From: Skeletonema tropicum | Taxonomy: Eukaryota > Bacillariophyta > Thalassiosirophyceae > Thalassiosirales > Thalassiosiraceae | Assembly: GCA_037178625.1 (NCBI GenBank) | Contig: CM074128.1 | Location: 3,720,001 to 3,784,000, forward strand | Length of the DNA: 64,000 bases | Reading direction: 5' to 3' | Shown: piece by piece, positions 10,324 through 21,407 of the stretch | How positions within the stretch are numbered: the first letter of the stretch is position 1 | How the letters are laid out: each line of letters opens with the position of its first letter | The notes under the pieces: generated by a model | Told to the model about the DNA's origin: nothing | The model's database searches: none | What the model saw: only the letters and a program-made list of their open reading frames with translations | Position numbers and translations under genes: made by a program

Positions 10324-10935
10324 ATGTCACTACATAAACTTCTTACGGCGGCTGCTGCAATTGTACTAGTGTTGGTTTCCAACACTACTGCAGCGTTTAC
10401 AACTCCACGTGTATGTTGTAGTTTTAGATCGATGCAACATCCCAAAGTAAACCGACATACAATTGCTGGTGTGCCGCTATTGCTCGAGTCACCTTCAGAT
10501 CAAAACAAACCAGGATCGCAAAAGTACTCAGCAGCACGTATAGGTGGAAGGAAGAAGCAGAAGATAAGAAGAGAGGACATCATCACAAAAAATGATGGTC
10601 CTTTAGCATTCATTCGTCAATTAGCTATCCCAATTCTATTTGTGGCTCTTTTCTTGCGACTATTATTTGGTAACCTATTTGGTGGAAGCAACGTAGTTTA
10701 TTACAGCAGCACTGTATATCAATCTACCACCTATTCAAGAGATGGCAACATAGAAACGAGGACGAAGGAGTCTTTCAAGTCTAACATACCTGGATTGGTA
10801 GAAAAAGCGAATGAGAGGTCACAAGGAAAAAATGATAATAGTGCTGTGAGAGGATCCTATTATGGTTTTGATTCTATAGAAGGAGAGCTGCTGGACGCGG
10901 AGGAAGAAATCAATTCCATCTTTGGAAAGTGGTGA
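10324..10935 (+). CDS. Unknown plastid-targeted single-pass membrane protein
   Basis: One exon of 203 codons from the ATG at 10324. The N-terminus LLTAAAAIVLVLVSNTTA followed by AFTTP is a signal peptide with ASAFAP junction, so plastid delivery is likely. A basic region (GGRKKQKIRRED, about residues 75-86) precedes one strong membrane segment, LAIPILFVALFLRLLFGNLF, near residues 100-120. The rest is polar (YYSSTVYQSTTYSRDGN...) and ends EEEINSIFGKW. No family is recognised. Confidence 0.7.
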   Translation: MSLHKLLTAAAAIVLVLVSNTTAAFTTPRVCCSFRSMQHPKVNRHTIAGVPLLLESPSDQNKPGSQKYSAARIGGRKKQKIRREDIITKNDGPLAFIRQLAIPILFVALFLRLLFGNLFGGSNVVYYSSTVYQSTTYSRDGNIETRTKESFKSNIPGLVEKANERSQGKNDNSAVRGSYYGFDSIEGELLDAEEEINSIFGKW

Positions 10936-10988
10936 ACCCCTACAATCAGATCAACACCTTTCCAACTCTAGTAGCTGCCAAACAGTCT

Positions 10989-13900
10989 TCAAATGGGTAA
11001 GCATCGGGTCTCAAAAATACGGTTGCTGACGTGCTGCACTCTTAGAGTAAGATATCGAACGACAATTGAGTATAACAATTGAGCAGACTGGAGGTCAGTC
11101 TTCTTCATTCTGTCCCATGTTTCAGAACTCAAGCTGGAAAACAGTAATTGCAAATTAGTAGAAATGACACACTCGACTGAAAAAAAAAGAGCTTGGACGC
11201 ATTGGACCTCTGTATACTCACCTATACAAAACAGTATTGTCCATCAATACAGAGACGGTGCTGTTTCGATTCATCCCTTGAACAAGTCCCGACTCGCCAA
11301 TCATACTCCCAATTGATATAGTCTCTGTTGTTTCCGCCTCGTATTCAAGCTTGGAAATCAAATCACCTGACACAAGAAGCTTTGCGCTGTCGCTTTTCGT
11401 GCCTTGCTTCCATACTACATCTCCTTTGTTGTATGTCTCTCGAGTAAAATAAGATAAGAATTGTTCTACCACTTGACGACTCTCTCCCGGGCATTTACGA
11501 AAGAGCAGGTCTATCGCATAGTTCTTCTCATCTTCAATGCTAATGATGTCTTCCTGATCATTGCTCAAGAAAGACTCCTTGATACTATCATAAAGTAGAT
11601 TCTGATTAACCGTTGCAATGAGTGCATCCTGAAGAAAAGGCCAATTTGAGCTGTTTGTTGATCTATCAAAAATTCAAGTCATACATTCACACACAGTTCC
11701 TCACCTCGGCATAGATCAAAGCTTGATCCAAGTCTTCACATACGTAGCTTCCACTAAAATTTCGGGCTGTATTCAATTGCTCCGAGATATTGATCTCGCA
11801 AGGAAAGCCAGCTGCCGATCCTGGGACAAATATGACGAGTTTTGTACCCAGTTGATGTGAGAGTTGATCTCGGAGTTTTATAATGGCCTGAGCTGCAGAG
11901 CTATCGATTCCTAACACGAGTGTGAAGTCAATGATTACCTTTGGCAAGGGCAGATTCGCGAGCAAAGAATGTTGAGTAATTGTGAAGAAGTAAGCAACCA
12001 CAAATCAACTCATTTGACGAACTCACAATGAATGGTAATTGTCCAGCAGGATTACTTTGTATGATCTTCTTGACACTCTCACCAAACACAGAGATGTTTC
12101 CAAAAAATAGATGGCCCTGCAACTGTATCACTTCGATTTTCACTCTCCCAGTTACATCACTATCCAGCACCTGCAAGAAACAAAAGTATAAATGACAAAG
12201 AGCGGGTAAGACCTCTGCTCATAACTACTCAGGATAATTTCATCTGCAAGACTCACATCAAATGCCTCAGGGCTTCGGTTCCATTCACTACTACGCAGAG
12301 TCGCTGCAGTCATCGACCCTCGAACTGGTGACAAATAAGTCACAGACTGGATTGCATAAGTCAGAAGTGCAGAAACTGCGCCCATGAGCAAAGCGGCTTC
12401 CATTCCAAACATTGTCATGACAACAGTGATAGCCCAAATTCCTCCATACTCGAGGTAGTCATACTTTCCGTACGAGTCATGGACGCCTTCTAAAAACAAG
12501 TCTATTCCACAGTGAAGCAGCAGTGTTCCAGCCATACATCGGGGCATATGGGAGGCAACCGATGGTCCAATGAAAAACAAGACAGACGTCAATCCTGCCA
12601 CTGCGAGTGACGAAGCTCTTCCATTACCTCCAGACTTGTAATATATCATCGACTGAGTGTACTGAAGGACGAAAGCAGAGTTCCAAAGGGTATGAATAAG
12701 ATTGCTTCAATGAAAGTTAGCAAAGTGTACGTTAGTGAAACTCACGGCCATGTAGTTTTGCAAGCCACCGAACAAGCCAACAATGCCATTGCTGTAGCCG
12801 TGAGCTACGAGCTCAGCGTTCATCTCTACATCAACATTACTTGAAACAGCAAACGCTGGAATGTTTATCGGGACATGAATCTTGGATATTTGCCGTGAAA
12901 AGAATTGGTTGATGAGTAAACATTAGCTGGCATTAGAAGTACGAAATACAATCACTTACCAGAGAGAATAGGACAAGTGCCACCAACGTTGGCATAGATT
13001 CAATCACGGCAGCCCGTGATATTGTTGAAAAGTCTACTACTCGAAAGATATCCCATGTACTTGCACTCCAGAGAGAAGAAAGATAAGATGCGACACTATC
13101 ATCGCCAGAGGAGTCATCCAGAGGAGGAAAGAAATACCCTTCCGAAAAAGCAGTCTCAACACTTTTACCACATACCCAAATCCCCAAGTAAAACACAGGA
13201 GTAATAAGGCAGAAGTAGATCGGAGACAACAGTGGATATCTGGATGTGCCAGTTGAATCCTTTGTCAAATGATTGAGAAGCCTCAAGCCAGCTTCAAACC
13301 CGAAAACGACTAGTAGCAAAGGCATCTTTTCTAAGAAAACTATGCCAAAGCTAGGCGTTTGCTGTGACTTCTAGTCCAGTTTTCGCGATGAATACGCCGA
13401 TACCACCTATACACCCAACAAGTACGTGTGCAGGGAAAAAGTACAGCACCTTTCCCAATTCTAACCTGCCCAACGTGTAAAACACTGCTCCAACTATGAC
13501 TGAAGCCAATCCGAAACAAGAAGAACAGTGTAGACAAAGCTTCCCTCCCATACCCCTGATGTTGTATCACAATGTAAGACAAACTTTGACAGAAAGGTAC
13601 ATTTTCGACCATCTGAAGTGCTATGCAGTTGCGAAAGTTGGATGCATATGTCATGACCAGCTGTCCAATGATTGTGCTGAATAAGAACATGCGGATACCC
13701 AGCGCTTCCTTGTGCGGAATTGGGAAAGTACCATCCATTATAAAGCCTCCTTCATCTCTGACGCAGAGACATCATTTGCTGTTGTAGAACGTAGAAGATT
13801 TCCAACCCACTGGAAAGTACGACACACCGAATGGGATTACCAACCATCAAATGGAATAAAGTCACGAGAGCAATCGCAGGCATTTGTGATGCTGCGTGTT

Positions 13901-14159
13901 CGATATTTCTCCACTGACGTTGTAAAAGAGGCTGGCGACGAATTGACCGTTTCATGCCGACATCTTCAGCATTATTATCATTAGTATGCATCGATAAATG
14001 AGTGTCGACGTCATCATTTTTGCAATTTTCAACGATTTCTTCATCGGTAGCTCCATAAAAAGAATCTGGATTGCCATGAAGCATGGAATCACGAAGCAGC
14101 CGAGTTGTTGGAGACACCGTATGGGGTACAACGCGCTTGGGAGGTATATGATTGCTCAT
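10989..14159 (-). CDS. SulP/SLC26-family anion transporter with STAS and cyclic-nucleotide-binding domains (frame slips)
   Basis: A multi-exon gene. The transporter part carries IPFGVSYFPVGW, KEALGIRMFLFSTIIGQLV, MVENVPF, GCIGGIGVFIAKTGLEV, LIHVPINIPAFAVSSNVDV and NYMAYTQSMIYYKSGGNGR. STAS follows (GHLFFGNISVFGES, VIIDFTLVLGIDSSAAQAI). A CAP/cNMP domain comes last (YNKGDVVWKQG, MIGESGL) and ends NRIFETRCLPI. This resembles the fungal YGR125W/Vsb1 branch of SulP, which acts in the vacuole; substrate here is unknown. Exons after the first block: 12880-12746, 12661-12257, 12170-12027, 11938-11705, 11628-11222, 11133-10989, all GT-AG. In the first block the conserved frame jumps by one base near 13,840, 13,513 and 13,352, with an unresolved stretch near 13,760. 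Either sequence errors or a decaying gene. Confidence 0.85.
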
Positions 14160-14490
14160 GTTCTAAGTATGCCAAGCTCCAATCCTCATTTTATTATTTT
14201 ACTACTAACCATCTACATCCATGATGGACCATCACTAACGATACCTGCTTGATTGCTCTTTTGATTGGCGCTTGATTGTTTTTTGCTTGACATCATCAGT
14301 TTTCAATAGGAAAGGAAACTATCCTAGGCATCTGGATTTTGTCACTACGACATGATAACTTCAACTGCCCGCTGCTATCATCCTGGTCCGTCGTCGGCTC
14401 TAATACAAGGGACAAAACAGTAGGCACCCTGTCCATGTCAAGGAGTAACTGTCACGTCGCCTATCCCCTGTCACCATATTATATATCTTC
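14160..14490. promoter_or_regulatory. Divergent promoter region
   Basis: A 331-bp gap between the SulP gene on the minus strand and the aldo-keto reductase on the plus strand. No specific site was recognised. Confidence 0.35.
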
Positions 14491-15859
14491 ATGGCTCCGT
14501 TAATGCTGCCATTTCTAATCCTGCTGGCTAGGATAAATTTTGCCTACTGCGACGATGGCGATGATCCCCTCACTTTCAAGCTAAACAATGGAGTTCACAT
14601 CCCTCTCATTGGGTCTGGCATCGGAAATCTTCAGCATGAACTTATTCCTCAAGTTGTGAAAGTCAACTTGTCACGGGATATTCATCTCATTGACACAGCT
14701 CATAATTCTCACAATGAGCAAATATTAGGAAACGCAGTTGCCAGTGTTGATGCAGCTGGTCGTGCTCAGACTAGAGGAGGAGGCGGTAGCAATGACAAAC
14801 TCCCACCACTCCACGTAGTCACCAAAGTCTGGTACACTTATTTGGGGTATGAGCGAACTAAAATTTCTGTACAGGAGTCATTAGATCAGCTCAGATCCAC
14901 GAGCGCACGCCAAGTCTACGTGCATATGCTGCTGCATTGGCCTAGATGCAATGATGATATTGAATGGATGAATTGCGAAGAAGAAGAGAACAATCTACCA
15001 CAATTTGTCAAAGATGCGGGGCCACCACCTCACTTGGATAAGCAGAATGCATGGAAAGATTCCTGGCGAGCACTTGAAGAATTGTACACTGAACACTCGA
15101 CTGAGAGACATAGGTCTGATGCATCCATACGCATTGCGAGTATAGGTGTGAGCAATTTTGAACTGAATGATATGAAAGCACTCATTGAGTTTGCACATAT
15201 TCGGCCGCATATCTATCAAGGAAATTCTTGGCTAATATTTCATGATCCATACTTGATGAACTTCCTCCGAGAGCATGATATATTCTTCCAAGCATATGCT
15301 GTAATGTTTGGCATTTTGCAAAGAGGAAATGATTCGCCGAGTGCATTCAATATTTTATCCACCCTTTCTCATGAGCTGAATGAAGTCATCCATCATTCAA
15401 GCCCGGGCAATACAGCAACGCAGCCAGTCATTACAGAAGCAACAATACTGCTTGCATATTTGGTTGACTCAAACATTGGGATTCATACCCCGTGCCGCCG
15501 CAACGGCTCATCAGCACGAGAATTCTCCGTCTTCCATAAAAGCTGTCATTCAGCATTTGACACCTGCTCGTATCGAAAAGCTCAAAAGAGCCATACCTGC
15601 CTTGATGAGAGGGGAGCAACTTCATGCTTCAGTCTCATTCATAAATGCCCTTGAAGGTGCAATACAAATCCATTGGATGCACCCAGACACAAAGGAAGAG
15701 ATAGTTGTTTCAGACCAGATATATCCTGGGAGCGTTGGGGTGCAAAAGTCTCATCCTGGTCACATCTTTGTAGCGTATGACACAGAGAGGAAGATTCGGA
15801 AAGAGTTTGTGGTGGGAGCTGGTTATGGAGAAGAAGAACAGTTTCGAGTTGAGCTGTAG
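14491..15859 (+). CDS. Secreted aldo-keto reductase-like protein with a VHL-beta-like C-terminal domain (one frame slip)
   Basis: The N-terminus MAPLMLPFLILLARINFAYC is a signal peptide. The AKR barrel follows: LNNGVHIPLIGSGIGNLQ, HLIDTAHNSHNEQILGNAV, the catalytic Lys in VVTKVWYTYLG, the His in MLLHWPRC and IGVSNFELNDMKALIEFA. The usual catalytic Tyr of D-x-A-x-x-Y-x-N-E is Ser here, so normal reductase chemistry is doubtful. The frame moves by one base near 15,480, where GGG should be GG. The second frame then restores GFIPRAAATAHQHENSPSS, the end of the AKR fold. The last 85 residues (VSFINALEGAIQIHWMHPD, IYPGS, SHPGHIFVAYD) resemble the beta domain of VHL proteins. That resemblance is from memory and unproven. 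Confidence 0.8.
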
Positions 15860-15956
15860 TCCTATGTGTACAGTGTGACATTTGTAATGATGACCAATGG
15901 TGCAAATAGCCAAAAGCAAGTAAGAAGTAGTGTAACGAAGCAGCCCAAGATTATCT

Positions 15957-18378
15957 TTACAGGCTAGCCATCTCTGCAATCACCTCTTCAAGCTCTTCCC
16001 ACTCCTCCATTAATGCAACAACAGTCTCTTCTTCTTTCGTCTTTTTATCGGTCAATGCCATGAGTTTTTCAACATCATTGCCTACCGTCATCATTTCGTC
16101 ATCGTATTCTACAATTTTGGCTTCAGACTTTTCGATCAACATCTCGATTTTTTGTATTCTCTTCGGAGCATTGAATGCCAATTTTCTCTTTCTGTCCTGC
16201 TTAGCTTTCTCCTCTGGAGTCAACTCTATTATAACTTCTTCTCCAGCCACACTGTCGCAAGTTAATGGTGTTGATGATATATCGTATCTTTCCCAATCTT
16301 TTTCTTGCAACCCACGCTCTTCGACGGTCAATTTACCATCTTTAACAGTCCCCACGTGCGTGAAGCCGACTTAGCAAATGCAAAAGTTGAAGAGATAGAC
16401 AGAAATAAGAATACAGCAAATAGAGAGTACTACGGAAGGAGTCAATGGCAGATGACTAACCTTGTTCACAAAACGCTCTGTCGTGCGAAACGACGACTAC
16501 AGACCCGTCTTTACCGCCCCAATTCGACAAGCTGTCGCCCAAAGCTTCGATACATTCTTGATCCAGATGGTTGCTCGGTTCGTCTTCACATCAAACAGAG
16601 ATATGTGAGTATGAGAGATCATTATCACAAACAGAACACTATTCGAATCTTCCAGCGAACTAACTGAAACACTTACCGAGTAACAAAAGATTGCTTGCCT
16701 TAAAGCAAACATACTCAAAGCCACGCGAGCTTTTTCTCCACCGGATAATTCCCCAACCTTTCGAAGAGGTTTCTCATCTGACAGTCCTAACCTGCCCATT
16801 ACGCCGCGTGCATCTTGATTGGAAATTGTGATATCTCCAGTGCTTTCCTTCTCGGGCATATTCAGTTACCAAATCCATAGCACGAGCATTGACATCGAGT
16901 TCCTGTGCGAGATCTTGAGTGAATACGCCCAGACGAAGATTTTCGTTTTCAACTCGTTTCCCTTGAATAAGTGGTAACTTGCCTCTTAAGCTAGGCAAGC
17001 AGCGTACTCTTTCCAGCACCGTTGGGTCCCCTCAAAATAAGTTTGATTCCGCGATTAATCGTCAAGTCTACTCCTTTTACAAGCGGTTCTCCATCGTATC
17101 CAATGTCGGCATCGACCAAAGAAAGTAACTTCTCTCCAATGCCTTTTGGAGGATCAGGCAGTTGAAGAGATGGCTTCATTCTCTTCGCCGTTACAGATAA
17201 TGGAGGAGGATCCAACTTTCCCTCTTTCCTCATCTTCTCGATCATCTTGACACGACTTTGAGCTGCTGATGCTTTGGTTGCGGATGCCCCATACTTGTCA
17301 ACAAACTCTTGCAATCGTGCAGCCTCTTTCACTATTCCTTTCATATTCTGCAATGGCAGATTTTGCTCTGAACTCTTTATCAGTCAAATATTTGTCATAG
17401 TTGCAGGATACATATTGAATAAGTGTTTCACCGCTGATTTCCGCAATCGAGTTCACACTTTTTGTCAACAATGAAATGTCATGACTGACCAAGAGTATCG
17501 AACCATCATAATTGGATAAATAAGTAGCCAACCAATCTCGTGCACTCGAGTCAAGATGGTTGCTCGGTTCATCTAAAAGAAGCAGGTCTGGTTTTGACAA
17601 TAAGCAACTTCGCCAATCCAATCCTCATTTTCCATCCTCCAGAGAAATCACTGCACAATCTATCTGAATCAGTTGGTAAGAAGCCCAAACCCTTGAGAAC
17701 TAAATCAACATCTTGCTCCTGAGTCCATCCACCGGCATTAGCAAATCTCTCTTGAGCAGTGGCCAAGTCATTCAAAGTCTTTTCCGAGCTGTCACCCTCG
17801 GCTATTTTTTGTTCCAATTGATTCATCCATTCTTTTGCAGAGTTGATCTCTTCCATTTCTGACGCAGCTTCATCTTTGACAGTTTTGGTGCTTCCACTGA
17901 CAGCAGTTTGTTTTAGATAGCCGACTTTGACTTTACTTGCAACGAGAGCCTCTCCAGTCATCAATACGCACAGAACCAGTGATTGCTCCGAGGAGCGTAC
18001 TATGAATGCAATCAGTGTTAGTTGTTGTACTGTGCATTGTATCTGAGTTGTATTAGTAGTTGATAAGTATGAAACTCACCTCTTTCCGCAGCCATTCGGC
18101 CCTACAATACCCCATCGTTCCTTTGCATCTACTCTAAAATTGATAGACTTCAATATTTGAATTCCACTCCCAGTTGAAATATTGATATCATTCAAGTATA
18201 GCACGGCGCCCTTTGTATCGCCTACCGTAACGCCTAGACTCGTCGATGCCGTTGGAGATGCAGTGGATGCCAACTGGGTTGTTATTTGAGATGATGCTGG
18301 TCTCGACACAAACGCAGATGATGATACTGCCGCTGCCAAGATGACCAGCAAAGGCCGCACCATTGAGGATTTGAGCAT
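15957..18378 (-). CDS. Plastid-targeted ABC-F ATPase (multiple frame slips)
   Basis: Exons 18378-18080, 17999-16677, 16583-16461 and 16369-15957. The start VRPLLVILAAAVSSS then AFVSRP is a signal peptide with plastid junction. Two ABC modules follow: WGIVGPNGCGK, DFSGGWKMRIGLAKLL, LLLLDEPSNHLD, LLVSHD; then LRGPNGAGKSTLL, GELSGGEKARVALSMFAL, DEPSNHLDQECIEAL, VVVVSHDRAFCEQ. An acidic and basic coiled coil ends the protein. ABC-F proteins lack membrane domains and act on ribosomes, rescuing or regulating translation; a role on plastid ribosomes is inferred. The conserved frame slips near 17,960, 17,605, 17,345, 17,010, 16,845 and 16,697, usually by one extra base. All motifs survive, so this looks more like sequence error than decay. 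Confidence 0.88.
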
Positions 18379-18790
18379 GATAGCCTATGCTGACAAAATA
18401 ATGCACACCGCTTGAGGCTGAGGTTGGCACTGCAAAATTGTTCTTTGCAATAGAAGTGAAAAGTGAATGACGCGGAAGCGGAAGGTGAAGTGAAAGGTGA
18501 AGTGAATGGATGGTGGCATGCAGATGTGCTCAATAGTAGCTATCTCTCATTGAAAAGTAAGATGTAGCACTTCATCTAAATAAAATGTTCCTATCAACCC
18601 CAATACACGCTCGACAACACAGCCAGCCAGCCCATAAGCTGAGCACCGAGCGCCGAACGAGGGGCAGATATAAGAGGCACTTGACAATTGCCTTTCGAGA
18701 AGACGAAGAAGGCGCAGCATTGTTACTGTCTCCTTCTTGAATTACCGTTATCGCTTTGTGCAGCGGCGTGAGTTTACCTGTCCGTCCACA
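18379..18790. promoter_or_regulatory. Divergent promoter region with purine-rich repeats
   Basis: Between the ABC-F and ARL2 genes. At 18,449-18,508 there is a purine-rich run with imperfect repeats of gtgaagtgaa. No gene is visible. Confidence 0.4.
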
Positions 18791-19463
18791 ATGGGGTTGC
18801 TATCAATTCTGAAGAAGGTGAGTGCGCGACGGCGACGTAGCGGATATGTATCGATATAAATTCAATTACAGCCATGGCATCAGCTCAGCGACGCTTGTTC
18901 CGCTGCTCCATCAATAACCGCCACAGGTGAAGGAAAAAGAAAAGGAAGTTAGAATCCTCATTCTTGGCCTCGACAATGCAGGTAAAACAACTATTTTGCG
19001 AAAATTCTGCGGAGAATCGGTCGACACCATTGAACCCACTCTCGGCTTCAACATCAAGACATTGGAGCACAAGCAATACCAGCTGAATGTATGGGATGTG
19101 GGAGGACAAAAGACTATTCGTGCCTACTGGCGAAACTACTTCGAGCGAACGGATGGATTGATTTGGGTGGTGGATTCCGCAGATAGGGCGAGGTTGGAAG
19201 TATGTAGAACTGAATTGGGCAATCTACTTGCACAGGAAAAATTGGCAGGTGCGAGTTTGTTGATTTTTGCAAACAAGCAAGATGTGCAGGGGGCATTGAA
19301 TGCTGATGAAATTGCTGCAGCTTTGGGTTTGAAGGACAATGCAACGTTTGAGAATCGACACTGGTCTATACGGGGATGTAGTGCTATGACGGGCGAAGGT
19401 CTCGTGGAGGGTATGGATTGGATGGTTGATGATGTTGCTAGCCGCATCTTTATGCTGAGTTGA
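18791..19463 (+). CDS. ARL2: ADP-ribosylation factor-like GTPase ARL2
   Basis: Exon 1, 18791-18817, codes only MGLLSILKK. After a GTGAGT...CACAG intron, exon 2 is 18927-19463, giving 187 residues. G-box motifs are intact: GLDNAGKTT (P-loop), TLGFNIK, WDVGGQ, NKQD and CSA. The sequence [19 protein letters not shown] and GCSAMTGEG match ARL2 rather than ARF or ARL3. ARL2 works in tubulin folding with cofactor D, in release of lipidated cargo and in mitochondria. The tiny first exon is needed: without it the N-terminal helix is missing. Confidence 0.95.
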
Positions 19464-19874
19464 TGGAATACGCTATGTCATTCGATGGCGGATACGCCGA
19501 TTGTAAATTTATCATACAACATGCACGAACCCAACAATCTATATCATGATACAGCATACAATGCAAAATGATGACGCACATGGTAACTTCATAGTAATTT
19601 TATTCAGAGATCCTTTTAACAAAGGAGTAGATGAAGCTAAGTACGTTAGAGTACTACGTACAAGAAATGCAAAGCAGCGAGACTTACCATACCTTACCAT
19701 ACGTAAATACCACCCGCGTTTGCGGTTGAGCGAGATAGATGATGGAAGGTGACATTTTTCACTTTGATGAAAGATGACCTGCGAACAAGTTGAGGACACA
19801 CAACCAACTCTCTCATAATTTGGATTAGCAGTAACCCAAAAGCCAACGATTCGTCAAGCTACAACTCTTTCACC
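19464..19874. other. Intergenic region, no gene seen
   Basis: Between ARL2 and the MYB gene, both on the plus strand. Open frames here (19,546-19,799) lack conserved character. Confidence 0.4.
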
Positions 19875-21333
19875 ATGTCGATGCATCTGCAACCAAAGAC
19901 TAGGAAACACCAAGAGTGTGGCGAGTGCGGCGCCAACTTCGTCGGATTACAACTCATAGAGATCTGTACACCGAAATGTGAGGATAACGAAGCAGTTGCA
20001 AATGAAATGCCGGTAAAGAAGGATCTTTGTGCTTACTGTGCCGTTGGTCACGACGTACCGGTGTACAGATACTCAGATGAATGGGAATTCGGTGAGATTA
20101 CTCGCTACGATAGCTCAAAGCCAACCAGGCTGTTTCTCGTTTCGTTCCTCGACGGCAGCAGTGAATGGGTAGATGTATCTCGTAAGCCATTCACTGACTA
20201 CCTCGCCTTTGTTCTCAACACTGGGCGAGCTCAACATGCAGCTCTTGCAATCGAGCATCCTAGATTGGCTCGAAAAGTTTGGATTCAGCCGAGCGAACTC
20301 ATTTCCACAGATGCCCGACTCGCTGTCGACATCAAGTACATCGTCGAGCGTAGGAACGTTCGATCCTGCTGCATCATCGATCTTTCCATTGTTCAACGAT
20401 GATAAGCTTTTCGATGTGGAAGATTTGGTATTTGTAGATGAGGATATTGTCATGGAGGACTTTCTCTTGCGAAGTTTCAGCAATTGCAGAGCCCGAGGAC
20501 ATTATAATGAAGCCTACAAATAAGAGGAAGGTAGCCTCAACGACGAAAGCAAAGCCGGCTATGCGATCCCCAAAGCACTGGACAAAGCAAGAAGATCAAC
20601 TTCTGATCAAGATTATGGACTCATTTCACAAGAAGGGCATCAAGCCGAGGTGGCCGTAAGTGACATTCACAATGACGTACTGTGCTATCTTCGCTTGTGC
20701 TCATCATGTGCTGATTATATCCCTTTTACTTTCACATCTTGCAGTGAGGTGGCAGCTCAAATCCTATCTAGGGATGGCAAGCAGTGCAGAGAACGATACG
20801 TTAATCACCTCTCATCATCACTCAAGCCGAAGATCTGGCATCCATCAGAAGATGTTCTCATTATGAACCTCTTCTTTAAGCATGGTACAAAGTGGAGTAA
20901 GATCTCAAAGGCTTTCGTCGGCAGGACTGATAATGGCATCAAAAACAGATTTCATCATCTTCGCCGTTGGTTAGAAAAAGATTATCGGAAAAAGTACGAT
21001 CCGGAGGAGGAGGAGGAGAGCAGGTCAAGCGGAGAGGACATGGCGGCTTCCATGCACCAAAAGGTCAGGAGGATGATACCAGATATTGCGACTGAATCAA
21101 AAGGAGGAACTCCGAAAGGCAAGTACAAATTCGGTACACTCAAGAAGGTCAAGCGAATCACATCATGCAAGAGATGTTGTCTCTTCGTACCGTCCGCTCA
21201 CACTGGAGACAAGATCTGCTCTGTTACTGGATTTTGTGAAGCCTGTGTTTTGATTCCCACTTACGTCATTGGTGACGATCTCAGAGCTTGCCTTAGTCAG
21301 AGAATGGCTCTCGATGATTTTATGTTAGAGTGA
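19875..21333 (+). CDS. MYB (R2R3-like) DNA-binding protein with Cys-rich ends (frame slips)
   Basis: The ATG at 19875 opens a Cys-rich start (CGECGANF, CTPKC, CAYC) followed by VPVYRYSDEWEFGEITRYD, which looks like a Tudor-type beta fold. A Ser-rich and acidic middle follows. Then come two MYB repeats: HWTKQEDQLLIKIMDSFHKK with EVAAQILSRDGKQCRERYVN, and IWHPSEDVLIMNLFFKHG with KAFVGRTDNGIKNRFHHLRR. An intron, 20656-20744, splits the first repeat in good GT-AG form. The C-terminal part has CKRCC and CSVTGFCEAC. The frame moves by one base between about 20,190 and 20,330, and again near 20,480. I join the pieces because no promoter-sized gap separates them; two genes remain possible. Confidence 0.7.
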
Positions 21334-21407
21334 AGAAGTATTAGGTTCTGAAATTTACTCAATCAAAATAGTGGTGTCATTTTGCCCGGACTTTGGCTTC
21401 TTTTTCG

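Noticed and set aside
13752..13810. A 53-bp intron in the SulP gene near the FPVGW motif
   Set aside because: Too short compared with other introns in the window (about 70-130 bp), and frame slips are needed nearby in any case; left unresolved.
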